A stretch of 64,000 nt of DNA, from NCBI GenBank assembly GCA_947652115.1, contig OX393564.1:24214076-24278075 (forward strand), written 5' to 3'. Shown here one piece after another: positions 1-16,100 of this stretch; the stretch's first letter is position 1, and every line of letters begins with the position of its first letter. Both the position numbers and the translations under genes were made by a program. This DNA is from Blastomussa wellsi. Taxonomy: Eukaryota > Cnidaria > Anthozoa > Scleractinia > Plerogyridae. The notes beneath the pieces were generated by a model. The model ran no database searches and was not told the DNA's origin. It was given only the letters and a program-made list of their open reading frames with translations.

Positions 1-934
1 TGTCGGCAAAAAAATTCCCCGAGACGAAGGGTATTCAGTAAGCCTAACGCGAATAATTGTTTTAGTATAATTTTCAGAGGTGGATATCAAAAATTGCAAA
101 CAAATGTAAGAAAGCACGACAATAAAACAGGCCACGAGAGCTCGCTTGCATAAATGTTCAGTCACCATAGTAACATACAACGACTGCAAATAAAGTTGCA
201 CACATAGGAGTACGGGCACCTTCGGACTAGGGGGCTGTACCCTCCCTGCAGGAAAAAATACACAATTTCCGAATGTGTTAGCATTAAACCGGTATGAAAC
301 CATCCAAAAATTACAACTACTGTTGCCCGAAACTGGGGGGGGGGGGGGGGGGGTGTGGAGAAAATTTGCAATCCAGATCATATTCATCTGGAAAGGGAAA
401 ATGCGAAAGTTAGACCTGAAACTTGATGAACGGAATCTGTTAATTTTTGCTGTGTTTTGTGAAAGCACTATGAGTGGACTGAACTTTGAAATAATTTAGT
501 TAGGGGGAAATTTGAATGTTACAAAGGTATTAAGTCGTTAAAATTCGGGTTCTACGTTTTTGTTCTTGAGTTCAACGTTTGAATTATTTCATATATTTTT
601 TAAGTTCGTGATGCTACCGGCTGAGGATTCGGAATCGTTTAATTTCCGTTAATTAAAAAAAAATCAGTTTCACTCGCACTTCAACTTATGAAAGCGAGTC
701 TGCGATAAATCGATATTGATCTTCATTATAGTAAAAAACAAATATTGGCGTCAGTTTTTCATGCGTCCGTACTGTTATTGACAATTAATTTCGCCATAAC
801 GTTGTCAAAGTATAGTCAACATTCATGATCAATAACAAGTAAAACTAAATGCTTGCTTTTTAACAGGAACAACGCACGATTGTCCCCATTTAGCCTTTAC
901 AGGTCTTGATAAAAATGTCCGCTTTTAGCTATAT
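1..934. other. Non-coding flank downstream of alkaline phosphatase
   Basis: No supported exon or RNA gene was found here. The region lies 3' of the minus-strand alkaline phosphatase stop codon and probably holds its 3' UTR end and then intergenic DNA. It contains a run of 19 G at 335-353. The short open frames that cross the G-run have no recognisable protein character. Confidence 0.5.
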
Positions 935-940
935 TTTATT
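935..940 (-). promoter_or_regulatory. Candidate polyadenylation signal of alkaline phosphatase
   Basis: The minus strand reads AATAAA about 50 bases after the stop codon at 992-994. This is a plausible position for a short 3' UTR. It is a single hexamer in AT-rich DNA, so the call is tentative. Confidence 0.35.
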
Positions 941-991
941 GCTAACTTCAGGAATACTTAGAAATGTTTAGAAAACATTGAGCAGACAGCG

Positions 992-1134
992 TTACTGCTC
1001 TCTGGCCGGATGTCTGTCGCACGTGTCCCGTTTGCTGTCACTCAAACACATGGCGTGATCCATCACGTGAAAGATATACTGCTGCTCAACGACACCATGG
1101 AATAAGTAGGCCCCAGGACCATCTGCGTATATGC
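992..1134 (-). CDS. Alkaline phosphatase terminal exon
   Basis: The acceptor TTTGCAG precedes GCATATACGCAG, and the exon enters in phase 1 and ends at a stop codon at 992-994. It encodes GPGAYLFHGVVEQQYIFHVM, which matches the family block around LFHGVQEQ and HVMA. Two Cys residues close to the end match the usual C-terminal disulfide area. No GPI signal is visible. Confidence 0.85.
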
Positions 1135-4100
1135 CTGCAAAGGAATGATGTCCGAGAAAAAAACTTGTTATAATTAATGCACACTTTTTTTCTCTGACCA
1201 AAGTACTTTTATACATTCGAAAAAAAAGGACTAAAAGTCGAGCCATAGCTAACCAACTTTTTTTCTTTTAAAAATAAATTCTTTTTTGAGAAGTTTGGAA
1301 AAATTAATTCAAATTGTCCAATCAAGGCCACTCGAAATCGAAAGTACTCTAAAAATTACTACGCCGAGATGGCACAACCCAGCTAAGGTAGCGAGCACGT
1401 GAATTTTTAACTATTCTATCAGTCATGCGCAGTTCAGGTCTCGGGCCGGGAGGGGTTCAAGCCTCGAGCCCGATGGCCCAGACTACCCGAGCTTATTCGA
1501 GCTTATTATATTCGCACGTCTTAGGGGAGACGGATTTAAAGCCGGGAACTCCGGTTTAGCCCCCAGGCCACGCTCGCCTCCAACCGGTCATGTTTATTTC
1601 GCGAAGTAAGTGCGAAGTAATGGAAAGAAAAGAGGTATTACCTCGCAAGGTATCAACTTTAGTTTCCGGTTTCGTTTTTTCCGATGAACCGAACGCGTGC
1701 ACGTGTCGCCTGTTTACCTACTGGAACAGCCGATTCCATAAAAATGGTAAACGCCCCGGAGTTCGCTGTCAACTGTCAATGGTGCTCATGACTGTTAGAT
1801 TTGGGCAACCAAAACAAAAAAACAAAACAAAAAAAACTGTAGATCCTTAGCTACTTTAATGCGAGCTCCCACTGTACCTAATAATAAAGGAAGCATTTCC
1901 GCAGCATTTCCAGTCTCGTTCTCCACGGCTTCGGGACAAAGAGCTGGCTCGAAACTGAGCCTTTGCAAACTATATCTCGCAATTAATAAATTTCATTTTA
2001 TTCCAAACATACCTACGTCATCACCTCCGTGAGTCTCTGATCTCAACCACACCGTAGACTGCTGTAAGTATTCCTTATCGCCGGTGTCCACCCCTGTAAG
2101 GTTTTGACGAGTGCCATTTTCACGTTCTCCTCCGGGTCCGTTAGCATATCCCAGGACTGTGTAGGGCATTCCGTCCTTCGCTAATACGGGCCCTGTTTCA
2201 CCGTATTTGTTGGCCAGATCAAATATTGGATTCCCGCGCACTGGATACCCGGCCATGGTGAACACGTGGGAATGGTCAGCGGTCACTATCAGTAGAGTTT
2301 CATCTGTGTTGGAATAAAAAAAAAGTAACCAAAACAAAAGCGGATGGTTATCTCGGCCACAATTTGGGTATTATAACCATGGTTATCTCGGCCATAATTT
2401 GGATATTATAAAAAAGGTTATCACGGCCATAATTTGGGTATTATAACCATGGTCATTTTGGCCATAATTTGGGTATTATAACCATAGTTATCTCGGCCAT
2501 AATTTGGGTATTATAACCATGGTTATCTTGGCCATAATTTGGGTATTATAACCATGGTAATTTTGGCCATAACTTGACTATTATAACCATGGTAATTTTG
2601 GCCATAACTTGACTATTATAACCATGGTTATCGTGGCCATAATTTGGGTATTATAACCATGGTTATCTAGGCCATAATTTAGGAATTATAACCATGGTTA
2701 TCTCGGCCATAATTTGGGTATTATAACCATGGTTATCTCGGCCATAATATGGGTATTATAGCCATGGTTATATTGGCCATAATTTGGGTATTATAACCAT
2801 GGTTATCTCGGCCATCATTTGGGTATTATAACCTTGGCAATCTCGGCCATAATTTGGGTATTATGACCTTGGTTATCTCGGTCATAATTTGGATAAAGTT
2901 AACCATGGTTATCTCGGCCATAATTTGGGTATTATAACCATGGTTATCTCGGCCATAATATGGGTATTATAGCCATGGTTATATTGGCCATAATTTGGGT
3001 ATTATAACCATGTTTATCTCGGCCATCATTTGGGTATTATAACCTTGGCAATCTCGGCCATAATTTGGGTATTATGACCTTGGTTATCTCGGTCATAATT
3101 TGGGTAAAGTTAACCATGGTTATCTCGGCCATAATTTGGGTATTATGACCTTGGTTATCTCGGCCATAATTTGGGTATTATAACATTGGTTATCTCGGCC
3201 ATAACTTGACTATTATAACCATGGTTATCTCGGCCATAATTTGGGTATTATAATCATGGTTATCTCGGCCATAATTTGGGTATTATAATCATGGTTATCT
3301 CGGTCATAATTTGGGTAAAGTTAACCATGGTTATCTCAGCCATTATTTGGGTATTATGACCTTGGTTATCTCGGCCATAATTTGGGTATAATAACCATGG
3401 TTATCGTGGCCATAATTTGGGTATTATAACCGTGATTGTCGTGGCCATAATTTGGGTATTATAACCATGGTTATCTCGGCGATTATTTGGGTATTATAAC
3501 CTTAGCAATTTTGGCCATAATTTGGGTATTATGACCTTGGTTATCTCGGCCATAATTTGGATAAAGTTAAACATGGTTATCTCGGCCATAATTTGGGTAA
3601 AGTTAACCATGTTTATCTCGGCCATAATTTGGGTATTATAACCGTGGTTATCGTGGACATAATTTGGGTATTATAACCATGGTTATCTCGGCAATAATTT
3701 GGGTATTATAACCATGGTTATCTTGGCCATAATTTGGGTATTATAACCGTTGTTATCGTGGCCATAATTTGGGTATTATAACCATGGTTATCTGGGCCAT
3801 TATTTGGGTATTATAACCATGGTTATCTCCGCCATAATTTGGGTATTATAACCATGGTTATCTCGGCCATAATTTGGGCATTATAGCCATGGCTATCTCG
3901 GCCATAATTTGGGTATTATAACCGTGGTTATCGTGGCCATAATTTGGGTATTATAACCATGGTTATATCGGCCATTATTTGGGTATTATAACCCTGGTTA
4001 TCTCCGCCATAATTTGGGTATTTTAACCATGGTTATCGTGGCCATAATTTGGGTATTATAACCATGGTTATCGTGGCCATAATTTTGGTATTATAACCAT

Positions 4101-7100
4101 GGTTATATTGGCCATTATTTGGGTATTATAACCATGGTTATCTCCGCCATAATTTGGGTATTTTAACCATGGTTATCGTGGCCATAATTTGGGTATTATA
4201 ACCATAGTTATCTCGGCCATAATTTGGGTATTATAACCATGGTTATCGTGGCCATAATTTGGGTATTATAACCATGGTTATTAGGGCCATAATTTGGGTA
4301 TTATAACCATGGTTATCGTGGCCATAATTTGGGTATTATAACCATGGTTTTCTCGGCCATAATTTGGGTATTATAACCATGGTTATGTCGGCCATAATTT
4401 GGGTATGATAACCATGGTTATTGTGGCCATAATTTGGGTATTATAACCATGGTTATCTCGGCCATAATTTGGTTATTATAACCATGGTTATCGTGGCCAT
4501 AATTTGGGTATTATAACCGTGGTTATCGTGGCCATAATTTGGGTATTATAACCATGGTTATCTCGGCCATAATTTGGGTATTATGACCTTGGTTATTTCG
4601 GCCATAATTTGGGTATTATAACTTTGGTTATCTCGGTCATAACGACTATTATAATCATGGTTATCGCTTCCATAAATTGGGTATATCATAACCATGGTTT
4701 TCTCGGCCATAATTTTGGTATTATAACCATGGCTATCGTGGCCATACTTTGGGTATTATAACCATGGTTATCGTGGCCATAATTTGGGTATTATAACCAT
4801 GGTTATATTGGCCATTATTTGGGTATGATAATCATGGTTATCGTGGCCATAATTTGGGTATTATAACCATGGTTATCGTGGCCATAATTTGGGTATTATA
4901 ACCATGGTTATCGTGGCCATAATTTGGGTATGATAACCATGGTTATCGTGGCCATAAGTTGGGTATTATAACCATGGTTATCTCGGCCATAATTTGGGTA
5001 TTATAACCATGGTTATCGTGGCCATACTTTGGGTATTATAACCATGGTTATCGTGGCCATAAGTTGGGTATTATAACCATGGTTATCGTGGCCATAATTT
5101 GGGTATTATAACCATGGTTATCTCGGCCATAATTTGGGTATTATAACCATGGTTATCGTGGCCATAATTTGGGTATTATAACCATGGTTATCTCGGCCAT
5201 AATTTGGGTATAATAGCCATGGTTATCGTGGCCATAATTTGGGTGTTATAACCGTGGTTATCGTGGCCATAATTTGGGTATTATAACCATGGTTATCTCG
5301 GCGATCATTTGGGTATTATAACCTTGGCAATCTCGGCCATAATTTGGGTATTATGACGTTGGTGATCTCTGCCATAATTTGGGTAAAGTTAACCATAGTT
5401 ATCTCGGCCATAATTTGGGTATTATAACTTTGGTTATCTCGGTCATAACTTGACTATTATAATCATGGTTATCGCTTCCATAATTTGGGTATATTATAAC
5501 CATGGTTTTCTCGGCCATAATTTGGGTATTATAACCATGGTTATCGTGGCCATAAATTGGGTATTATAACCATGGTTATCGTGGCCATAATTTGGGTATT
5601 ATAACCATGGTTATCATGGCCATAATTTGGGTATGATAACCATGGTTATCGTGGCCATAAGTTGGGTATTATAACCATGCTTATCGTGGCCATAATTTGG
5701 GTATTATAACCATGGTTATCTCGGCCATAATTTGGGTATTATAACCATGGTTATCGTTGCCATAATTTGGGTATTATAACCATGGTTATCTCGGCCATAA
5801 TTTGGGTATTATAACCATGGTTATCATGGCCATAATTTGGGTATGATAACCATGGTTATCGTGGCCATAAGTTGGGTATTATAACCATGGTTATCTCGGC
5901 CATAATTTGGGTATTATAACCATGGTTATCGTGACAATAATTTGGGTATTATAACCATGGTTATCACGGACATAATTTGGGTATTATAACCATGGTTATC
6001 GTGGCCATAATTTGGGTATTATAACCGTGGTTATCGTGGCCATAATTTGGGTATTATAACCATGGTTTTCCCTGCCATAATTTGGGTATTATAACCGTGG
6101 TTATGTCGGCCATAATTTGGGTATTATAACCATGGTTATCTCGGCCATAATTTGGGTATTATAACCATGGTTATCTTGGCCATAATTTGGGTATTATAAC
6201 CATGGTTATCTCGGCCATAATTTGGGTATTATAACCATGGTTATCGTGGCCATTATTTGGGTATTATAACCATGGTTATCTCGGCCATAATTTGGGTATT
6301 ATAACCATGGTTATGTCGGCCAGTTTGGGTATGATAACCATGGTTATCGTGGCCATAATTTGGGTATTTTAACCATGGTTATCTCGGCCATAATTTGGGT
6401 ATTATAACCATGGTTATCACGGCCATAATTTGGGTATGATAACCATGGTTATCGTGGCCATAAGTTGGGTATTATAACCATGGTTATCTCGGCCATAATT
6501 TGGGTATTATAACCATGGTTATCGTAGCCATAATTTGGGTATTATAACCATGGTTATCTCGGCAATAATTTGGGTATTATAACCATGGTTATCGTGGCCA
6601 TAATTTGGGTATTATAACCATGGTTATCGTGGCCATAATTTGGGTATTATAACCATGGTTATCTCGGCCATAATTTGGGTATTATAACCATGGTTATCAC
6701 GGCCATAATTTGGGTATAATAACCATGGTTATCGTGGCCATAATTTGGGTACTATAACCATGGTTATCTCGGCCATAATTTGGGTATTATAACCATGGAT
6801 ATCGTGGCCATAATTTAGGTATTATAACCATGGTTATCTCGGCCATAATTTGGGTATTATAACCATGGTTATCTCAGCCATAATTTGGGTATTATAACCA
6901 TGGTTATCGTGGCCATAATTTGTGTATTATAACCATGGTTATCTCGGCCATAATTTGGGTATTATAACCATGGTTATCGTGGCCATAATTTGGGTACTAT
7001 AACCATGGTTATCTCGGCCATAATTTGGGTATTATAACCATGGTTATCGTGGCCATAATTTGGGTATTATAACCATGGTTATCTCGGCCATAATTTGGGT

Positions 7101-10100
7101 ATTATAACCATGGTTATCACGGCCATAATTTGGGTATAATAACCATGGTTATCGTGGCCATAATTTGGGTACTATAACCATGGTTATCTCGGCCATAATT
7201 TGGGTATTATAACCATGGATATCGTGGCCATAATTTAGGTATTATAACCATGGTTATCTCGGCCATAATTTGGGTATTATAACCATGGTTATCTCAGCCA
7301 TAATTTGGGTATTATAACCATGGTTATCGTGGCCATAATTTGTGTATTATAACCATGGTTATCTCGGCCATAATTTGGGTATTATAACCATGGTTATCGT
7401 GGCCATAATTTGGGTACTATAACCATGGTTATCTCGGCCATAATTTGGGTATTATAACCATGGTTATCTCGGCAATAATTTGGGTATTATAACCATGGTT
7501 ATCTCGGCCATAATTTGGGTATTATAACCGTTGTTATCGTGGCCATAATTTGGGTATTATAACCATGGTTATCTGGGCCATTATTTGGGTATTATAACCA
7601 TGGTTATCTCGGCCATAATTTGGGTATTATAACCATGGTTATCTCGGCCATAATTTGGGCATTATAGCCATGGCTATCTCGGCCATAATTTGGGTATTAT
7701 AACCATGGTTATCTCGGCCATAATTTGGGTATTATAACCATGGTTATCTCGGCCATAATTTGGGTATTATAACCATGGTTATCTCGGCCATTATTTCGGT
7801 ATTATAACCATGGTTATTAGGGCCATAATTTGGGTATTACAACCATGGTTATCGTGGCCATAATTTGGGTATTATAACCATGGTTATCTCGGCCATAATT
7901 TGGGTATTATAACCATGGTTATGTCGGCCATAATTTGGGTATGATAACCATGGTTATCGTGGCCATAATTTGGGTATTATAACCATGGTTATCTCGGCGA
8001 TAATTTGGGTATTATAACCATGGTTATCGTGGCCATAATTTTGTTATTATAACCATGGTTATCGTGGCCATAATTTGGGTATTATAACCGTGGTTATCGT
8101 GGCAATAATTTGGGTATTATAACCGTGGTTATCGTGGCCATAATTTGCGTATTATAACCATGGTTATATCGGCCATTATTTGGGTATTATAACCCTGGTT
8201 ATCTCCGCCATAATTTGGGTATTTTAACCATGGTTATCGTGGCCATAATTTGGGTATTATAACCATGGTTATCGTGGCCATAATTTTGGTATTATAACCA
8301 TGGTTATATCGGCCATTATTTGGGTATTATAACCATGGTTATCTCCGCCATAATTTGGGTATTTTAACCATGGCTATCGTGGCCATAATTTGGGTATTAT
8401 AACCATGGTTATCTCGGCCATAATTTGGGTATTATAACCATGGTTATCGTGGCCATAATTTGGGTATTATAACCATGGTTATTAGGGCCATAATTTGGGT
8501 ATTATAACCATGGTTATCGTGGCCATAATTTGGGTATTATAACCATGGTTTTCTCGGCCATAATTTGGGTATTATAACCATGGTTATGTCGGCCATAATT
8601 TGGGTATGATAACCATGGTTATTGTGGCCATAATTTGGGTATTATAACCATGGTTATCTCGGCCATAATTTGGGTATTATAACCGTTGTTATCGTGGCCA
8701 TAATTTGGGTATTATAACCATGGTTATCTGGGCCATTATTTGGGTATTATAACCATGGTTATCTCGGCCATAATTTGGGTATTATAACCATGGTTATCTC
8801 GGCCATAATTTGGGCATTATAGCCATGGCTATCTCGGCCATAATTTGGGTATTATAACCATGGTTATCTCGGCCATAATTTGGGTATTATAACCATGGTT
8901 ATCTCGGCCATAATTTGGGTATTATAACCATGGTTATCTCGGCCATTATTTCGGTATTATAACCATGGTTATTAGGGCCATAATTTGGGTATTACAACCA
9001 TGGTTATCGTGGCCATAATTTGGGTATTATAACCATGGTTATCTCGGCCATAATTTGGGTATTATAACCATGGTTATGTCGGCCATAATTTGGGTATGAT
9101 AACCATGGTTATCGTGGCCATAATTTGGGTATTATAACCATGGTTATCTCGGCGATAATTTGGGTATTATAACCATGGTTATCGTGGCCATAATTTGGTT
9201 ATTATAACCATGGTTATCGTGGCCATAATTTGGGTATTATAACCGTGGTTATCGTGGCAATAATTTGGGTATTATAACCGTGGTTATCGTGGCCATAATT
9301 TGCGTATTATAACCATGGTTATATCGGCCATTATTTGGGTATTATAACCCTGGTTATCTCCGCCATAATTTGGGTATTTTAACCATGGTTATCGTGGCCA
9401 TAATTTGGGTATTATAACCATGGTTATCGTGGCCATAATTTTGGTATTATAACCATGGTTATATCGGCCATTATTTGGGTATTATAACCATGGTTATCTC
9501 CGCCGAAATTTGGGTATTTTAACCATGGTTATCGTGGCCATAATTTGGGTATTATAACCATGGTTATCTCGGCCATAATTTGGGTATTATAACCATGGTT
9601 ATCGTGGCCATAATTTGGGTATTATAACCATGGTTATTAGGGCCATAATTTGGGTATTATAACCATGGTTATCGTGGCCATAATTTGGGTATTATAACCG
9701 TGGTTATCGTGGCCATAATTTGGGTATTATAACCATGGTTATGTCGGCCATAATTTGGGTATGATAACCATGGTTATTGTGGCCATAATTTGGGTATTAT
9801 AACCATGGTTATCTCGGCCATAATTTGGTTATTATAACCATGGTTATCGTGGCCATAATTTGGGTATTATAACCGTGGTTATCGTGGCCATAATTTGGGT
9901 ATTATAACCATGGTTATCTCGGCCATAATTTGGGTATTATGACCTTGGTTATTTCGGCCATAATTTGGGTATTATAACTTTGGTTATCTCGGTCATAACA
10001 AATATTATAATCATGGTTATCGCTTCCATAAATTGGGTATATCATAACCATGGTTTTCTCGGCCATAATTTTGGTATTATAACCATGGTTATCGTGGCCA

Positions 10101-13100
10101 TACTTTGGGTATTATAACCATGGTTATCGTGGCCATAATTTGGGTATTATAACCATGGTTATATTGGCCATTATTTGGGTATGATAACCATGGTTATCGT
10201 GGCCATAATTTTGGTATTATAACCATGGTTATCGTGGCCATAATTTGGGTATTATAACCATGGTTATCGTGGCCATAATTTGGGTATGATAACCATGGTT
10301 ATCGTGGCCATAAGTTTGGTATTATAACCATGGTTATCGTGGCCATAATTTGGGTATTATAACCATGGTTATCTCGGCCATAATTTGGGTATTATAACCA
10401 TGGTTATCGTGGTTATACTTTGGGTATTATAACCATGGTTATCGTGGCCATAAGTTGGGTATTATAACCATGGTTATCGTGGCCATAATTTGGGTATTAT
10501 AACCATGGTTATCTCGGCCATAATTTGGGTATTATAACCATGGTTATCGTGGCCATAATTTGGGTATTATAACCATGGTTATCTCGGCCATAATTTGGGT
10601 ATTATAACCATGGTTATCATGGCCATAATTTGGGTATGATAACCATGGTTATCGTGGCCATAAGTTGGGTATTATAACCATGGTTATCTCGGCCATAATT
10701 TGGGTATTATAACCATGGTTATCGTGGCCATAATTTGGGTATTATAACCATGGTTATCTCGTCCATAATTTGGGTATAATAGCCATGGTTATCGTGGCCA
10801 TAATTTGGGTGTTATAACCGTGGTTATCGTGGCCATAATTTGGGTATTATAACCATGGTTATCTCGGCGATCATTTGGGTATTGTAACCTTGGCAATCTC
10901 GGCGGGTATTATGACCTTGGTGATCTCTGCCATAATTTGGGTAAAGTTAACCATAGTTATCTCGGCCATAATTTGGGTATTATAACTTTGGTTATCTCGG
11001 TCATAACTTGACTATTATAATCATGGTTATCGCTTCCATAATTTGGGTATATTATAACCATGGTTTCCTCGGCCATAATTTGGGTATTATAACCATGGTT
11101 ATCGTGGCCATAAATTGGGTATTATAACCATGGTTATCGTGGCCATAATTTGGGTATTATAACCATGGTTATCATGGCCATAATTTGGGTATGATAACCA
11201 TGGTTATCGTGGCCATAAGTTGGGTATTATAACCATGGTTATCGTGGCCATAATTTGGGTATTATAACCATGGTTATCTCGGCCATAATTTGGGTATTAT
11301 AACCATGGTTATCGTGGCCATAATTTGGGTATTATAACCATGGTTATCTCGGCCATAATTTGGGTATTATAACCATGGTTATCATGGCCATAATTTGGGT
11401 ATGATAACCATGGTTATCGTGGCCATAAGTTGGGTATTATAACCATGGTTATCTCGGCCATAATTTGGGTATTATAACCATGGTTATCGTGACCATAATT
11501 TGGGTATTATAACCATGGTTATCACGGACATAATTTGGGTATTATAACCATGGTTATCGTGGCCATAATTTGGGTATTATAACCGTGGTTATCGTGGCCA
11601 TAATTTGTGTATTATAACCATGGTTTTCCCTGCCATAATTTGGGTATTATAACCGTGGTTATCTCGGCCATAATTTGGGTATTATAACCATGGTTATCTC
11701 GGCCATAATTTGGGTATTATAACCATGGTTATCTTGGCCATAATTTGGGTATTATAACCATGGTTATCTCGGCCATAATTTGGGTATTATAACCATGGTT
11801 ATCGTGGCCATTATTTGGGTATTATAACCATGGTTATCTCGGCCATAATTTGGGTATTATAACCATGGTTATGTCGGCCAGTTTGGGTATGATAACCATG
11901 GTTATCGTGGCCATAATTTGGGTATTTTAACCATGGTTATCTCGGCCACAATTTGGGTATTATAACCATGGTTATCACGGCCATAATTTGGGTATGATAA
12001 CCATGGTTATCGTGGCCATAAGTTGGGTATTATAACCATGGTTATCTCGGCCATAATTTGGGTATTATAACCATGGTTATCGTGGCCATAATTTGGGTAT
12101 TATAACCATGGTTATCGTGGCCATAATTTGGGTATTATAACCATGGTCATCGTGGCCATAATTTGGGTATTATAACCATGGTTATCTCGGCCATAATTTG
12201 GGTATTATAACCATGGTTATCACGGCCATAATTTGGGTATAATAACCATGGTTATCGTGGCCATAATTTGGGTACTATAACCATGGTTATCTCGGCCATA
12301 ATTTGGGTAGTATAACCATGGATATCGTGGCCATAATTTAGGTATTATAACCATGGTTATCTCGGCCATAATTTGGGTATTATAACCATGGTTATCTCAG
12401 CCACAACTTGGGTATTATAACCATGGTTATCGTGGCCATAATTTGGGTATTATAACCATGGTTATCTCGGCCATAATTTGGGTATTATAACCATGGTTAT
12501 CGTGGCCATAATTTGGGTACTATAACCATGGTTATCTCGGCCACAATTTGGGTATTATAACCATGGTTATCACGGCCATAATTTGGGTATGATAACCATG
12601 GTTATCGTGGCCATAAGTTGGGTATTATAACCATGGTTATCTCGGCCATAATTTGGGTATTATAACCATGGTTATCGTGGCCATAATTTGGGTATTATAA
12701 CCATGGTTATCGTGGCCATAATTTGGGTATTATAACCATGGTTATCGTGGCCATAATTTGGGTATTATAACCATGGTTATCTCGGCCATAATTTGGGTAT
12801 TATAACCATGGTTATCACGGCCATAATTTGGGTATAATAACCATGGTTATCGTGGCCATAATTTGGGTACTATAACCATGGTTATCTCGGCCATAATTTG
12901 GGTATTATAACCATGGATATCGTGGCCATAATTTAGGTATTATAACCATGGTTATCTCGGCCATAATTTGGGTATTATAACCATGGTTATCTTAGTTACA
13001 ACTTGGGTATTATAACCATGGTTATCGTGGCCATAATTTGGGTATTATAACCATGGTTATCTCGGCCATAATTTGGGTATTATAACCATGGTTATCGTGG

Positions 13101-16100
13101 CCATAATTTGGGTACTATAACCATGGTTATCTCGGCCATAATTTGGGTATTATAACCATGGTTATCGTGGCCATAAGTTGGGTATTATAACCATGGTTAT
13201 CTCGGCCATAATTTGGGTATTATAACCATGGTTATCTCGGCCAGAATTTGGGTATAATAACCATGGTTATCGTGGCCATAATTTGGGTATTATAACCGTG
13301 GTTATCGTGGCCGTAATTTGGGTATTATAACCATGGTTATCTCGGCCATAATTTGGGTATGATAACCATGGTTATTGTGGCCATAATTTGGGTATGATAA
13401 TCATGGTTATCGTGGCCATAATTTGGGTATTATAACCATAGTTAGCGTGGCCATAATTTGGTTATTATAACCATGGTTATCGTGGCCATAATTTGGGTAT
13501 TATAACCGTGGTTATCGTGGCAATAATTTGGGTATTATAACCGTGGTTATCGTGGCCATAATTTGGGTATTATAACCATGGTTATATCGGCCATTATTTG
13601 GGTATTATAACCCTGGTTATCTCCGCCATAATTTGGGTATTTTAACCATGGTTATCGTGGCCATAATTTGGGTATTATAACCATGGTTATCGTGGCCATA
13701 ATTTTGGTATTATAACCATGGTTATATCGGCCATTATTTGGGTATTATAACCATGGTTATCTCCGCCATAATTTGGGTATTTTAACCATGGTTATCGTGG
13801 CCATAATTTGGGTATTATAACCATAGTTATCTCGGCCATAATTTGGGTATTATAACCATGGTTATCGTGGCCATAATTTGGGTATTATAACCATGGTTAT
13901 TAGGGCCATAATTTGGGTATTATAACCATGGTTATCGTGGCCATAATTTGGGTATTATAACCATGGTTTTCTCGGCCATAATTTGGGTATTATAACCATG
14001 GTTATCGTGGCCATAATTTGGGTATTATAACCATGGTTATTAGGGCCATAATTTGGGTATTATAACCATGGTTATCGTGGCCATAATTTGGGTATTATAA
14101 CCATGGTTTTCTCGGCCATAATTTGGGTATTATAACCATGGTTATGTCGGCCATAATTTGGGTATGATAACCATGGTTATTGTGGCCATAATTTGGGTAT
14201 TATAACCATGGTTATCTCGGCCATAATTTGGTTATTATAACCATGGTTATCGTGGCCATAATTTGGGTATTATAACCATGGTTATCTCGGCCATAATTTG
14301 GGTATTATGACCTTGGTTATTTCGGCCATAATTTGGGTATTATAACTTTGGTTATCTCGGTCATAACGACTATTATAATCATGGTTATCGCTTCCATAAA
14401 TTGGGTATATCATAACCATGGTTTTCTCGGCCATAATTTTGGTATTATAACCATGGCTATCGTGGCCATACTTTGGGTATTATAACCATGGTTATCGTGG
14501 CCATAATTTGGGTATTATAACCATGGTTATATTGGCCATTATTTGGGTATGATAATCATGGTTATCGTGGCCATAATTTGGGTATTATAACCATGGTTAT
14601 CGTGGCCATAATTTGGGTATTATAACCATGGTTATCGTGGCCATAATTTGGGTATGATAACCATGGTTATCGTGGCCATAAGTTGGGTATTATAACCATG
14701 GTTATCTCGGCCATAATTTGGGTATTATAACCATGGTTATCGTGGCCATACTTTGGGTATTATAACCATGGTTATCTCGGCCATAATTTGGGTATTATAA
14801 CCATGGTTATCATGGCCATAATTTGGGTATGATAACCATGGTTATCGTGGCCATAAGTTGGGTATTATAACCATGGTTATCTCGGCCATAATTTGGGTAT
14901 TATAACCATGGTTATCGTGACCATAATTTGGGTATTATAACCATGGTTATCTCGGACATAATTTGGGTATTATAACCATGGATATCGTGGCCATAATTTG
15001 GGTATTATAACCATGGTTATCTCGGCCATAATTTGGGTATTATAACCATGGTTATCTCGGCCATAATTTGGGTATTATAACCATGGTTATCTCGGCCATT
15101 ATTTGGGTATTATAACCATGGTTATCTCGGCCATAATTTGGATATTATAACCATGGTTATCGTGGCCATAATTTGGGTATTATAACCATGGTTATCTCGT
15201 CCATAATTTGGGTATAATAGCCATGGTTATCGTGGCCATAATTTGGGTGTTATAACCGTGGTTATCGTGGCCATAATTTGGGTATTATAACCATGGTTAT
15301 CTCGGTGATCATTTGGGTATTATAACCTTGGCAATCTCGGCCATAATTTGGGTATTATGACCTTGGTGATCTCTGCCATAATTTGGGTAAAGTTAACCAT
15401 AGTTATCTCGGCCATAATTTGGGTATTATAACTTTGGTTATCTCGGTCATAACTTGACTATTATAATCATGGTTATCGCTTCCATAATTTGGGTATATTA
15501 TAACCATGGTTTTCTCGGCCATAATTTGGGTATTATAACCATGGTTATCGTGGCCATAAATTGGGTATTATAACCATGGTTATCGTGGCCATAATTTGGG
15601 TATTATAACCATGGTTATCATGGCCATAATTTGGGTATGATAACCATGGTTATCGTGGCCATAAGTTGGGTATTATAACCATGGTTATCGTGGCCATAAT
15701 TTGGGTATTATAACCATGGTTATCTCGGCCATAATTTGGGTATTATAACCATGGTTATCGTGGCCATAATTTGGGTATTATAACCATGGTTATCTCGGCC
15801 ATAATTTGGGTATTATAACCATGGTTATCATGGCCATAATTTGGGTATGATAACCATGGTTATCGTGGCCATAAGTTGGGTATTATAACCATGGTTATCT
15901 CGGCCATAATTTGGGTATTATAACCATGGTTATCGTGACCATAATTTGGGTATTATAACCATGGTTATCACGGACATAATTTGGGTATTATAACCATGGT
16001 TATCGTGGCCATAATTTGGGTATTATAACCGTGGTTATCGTCGCCATAATTTGGGTATTATAACCATGGTTTTCCCTGCCATAATTTGGGTATTATAACC

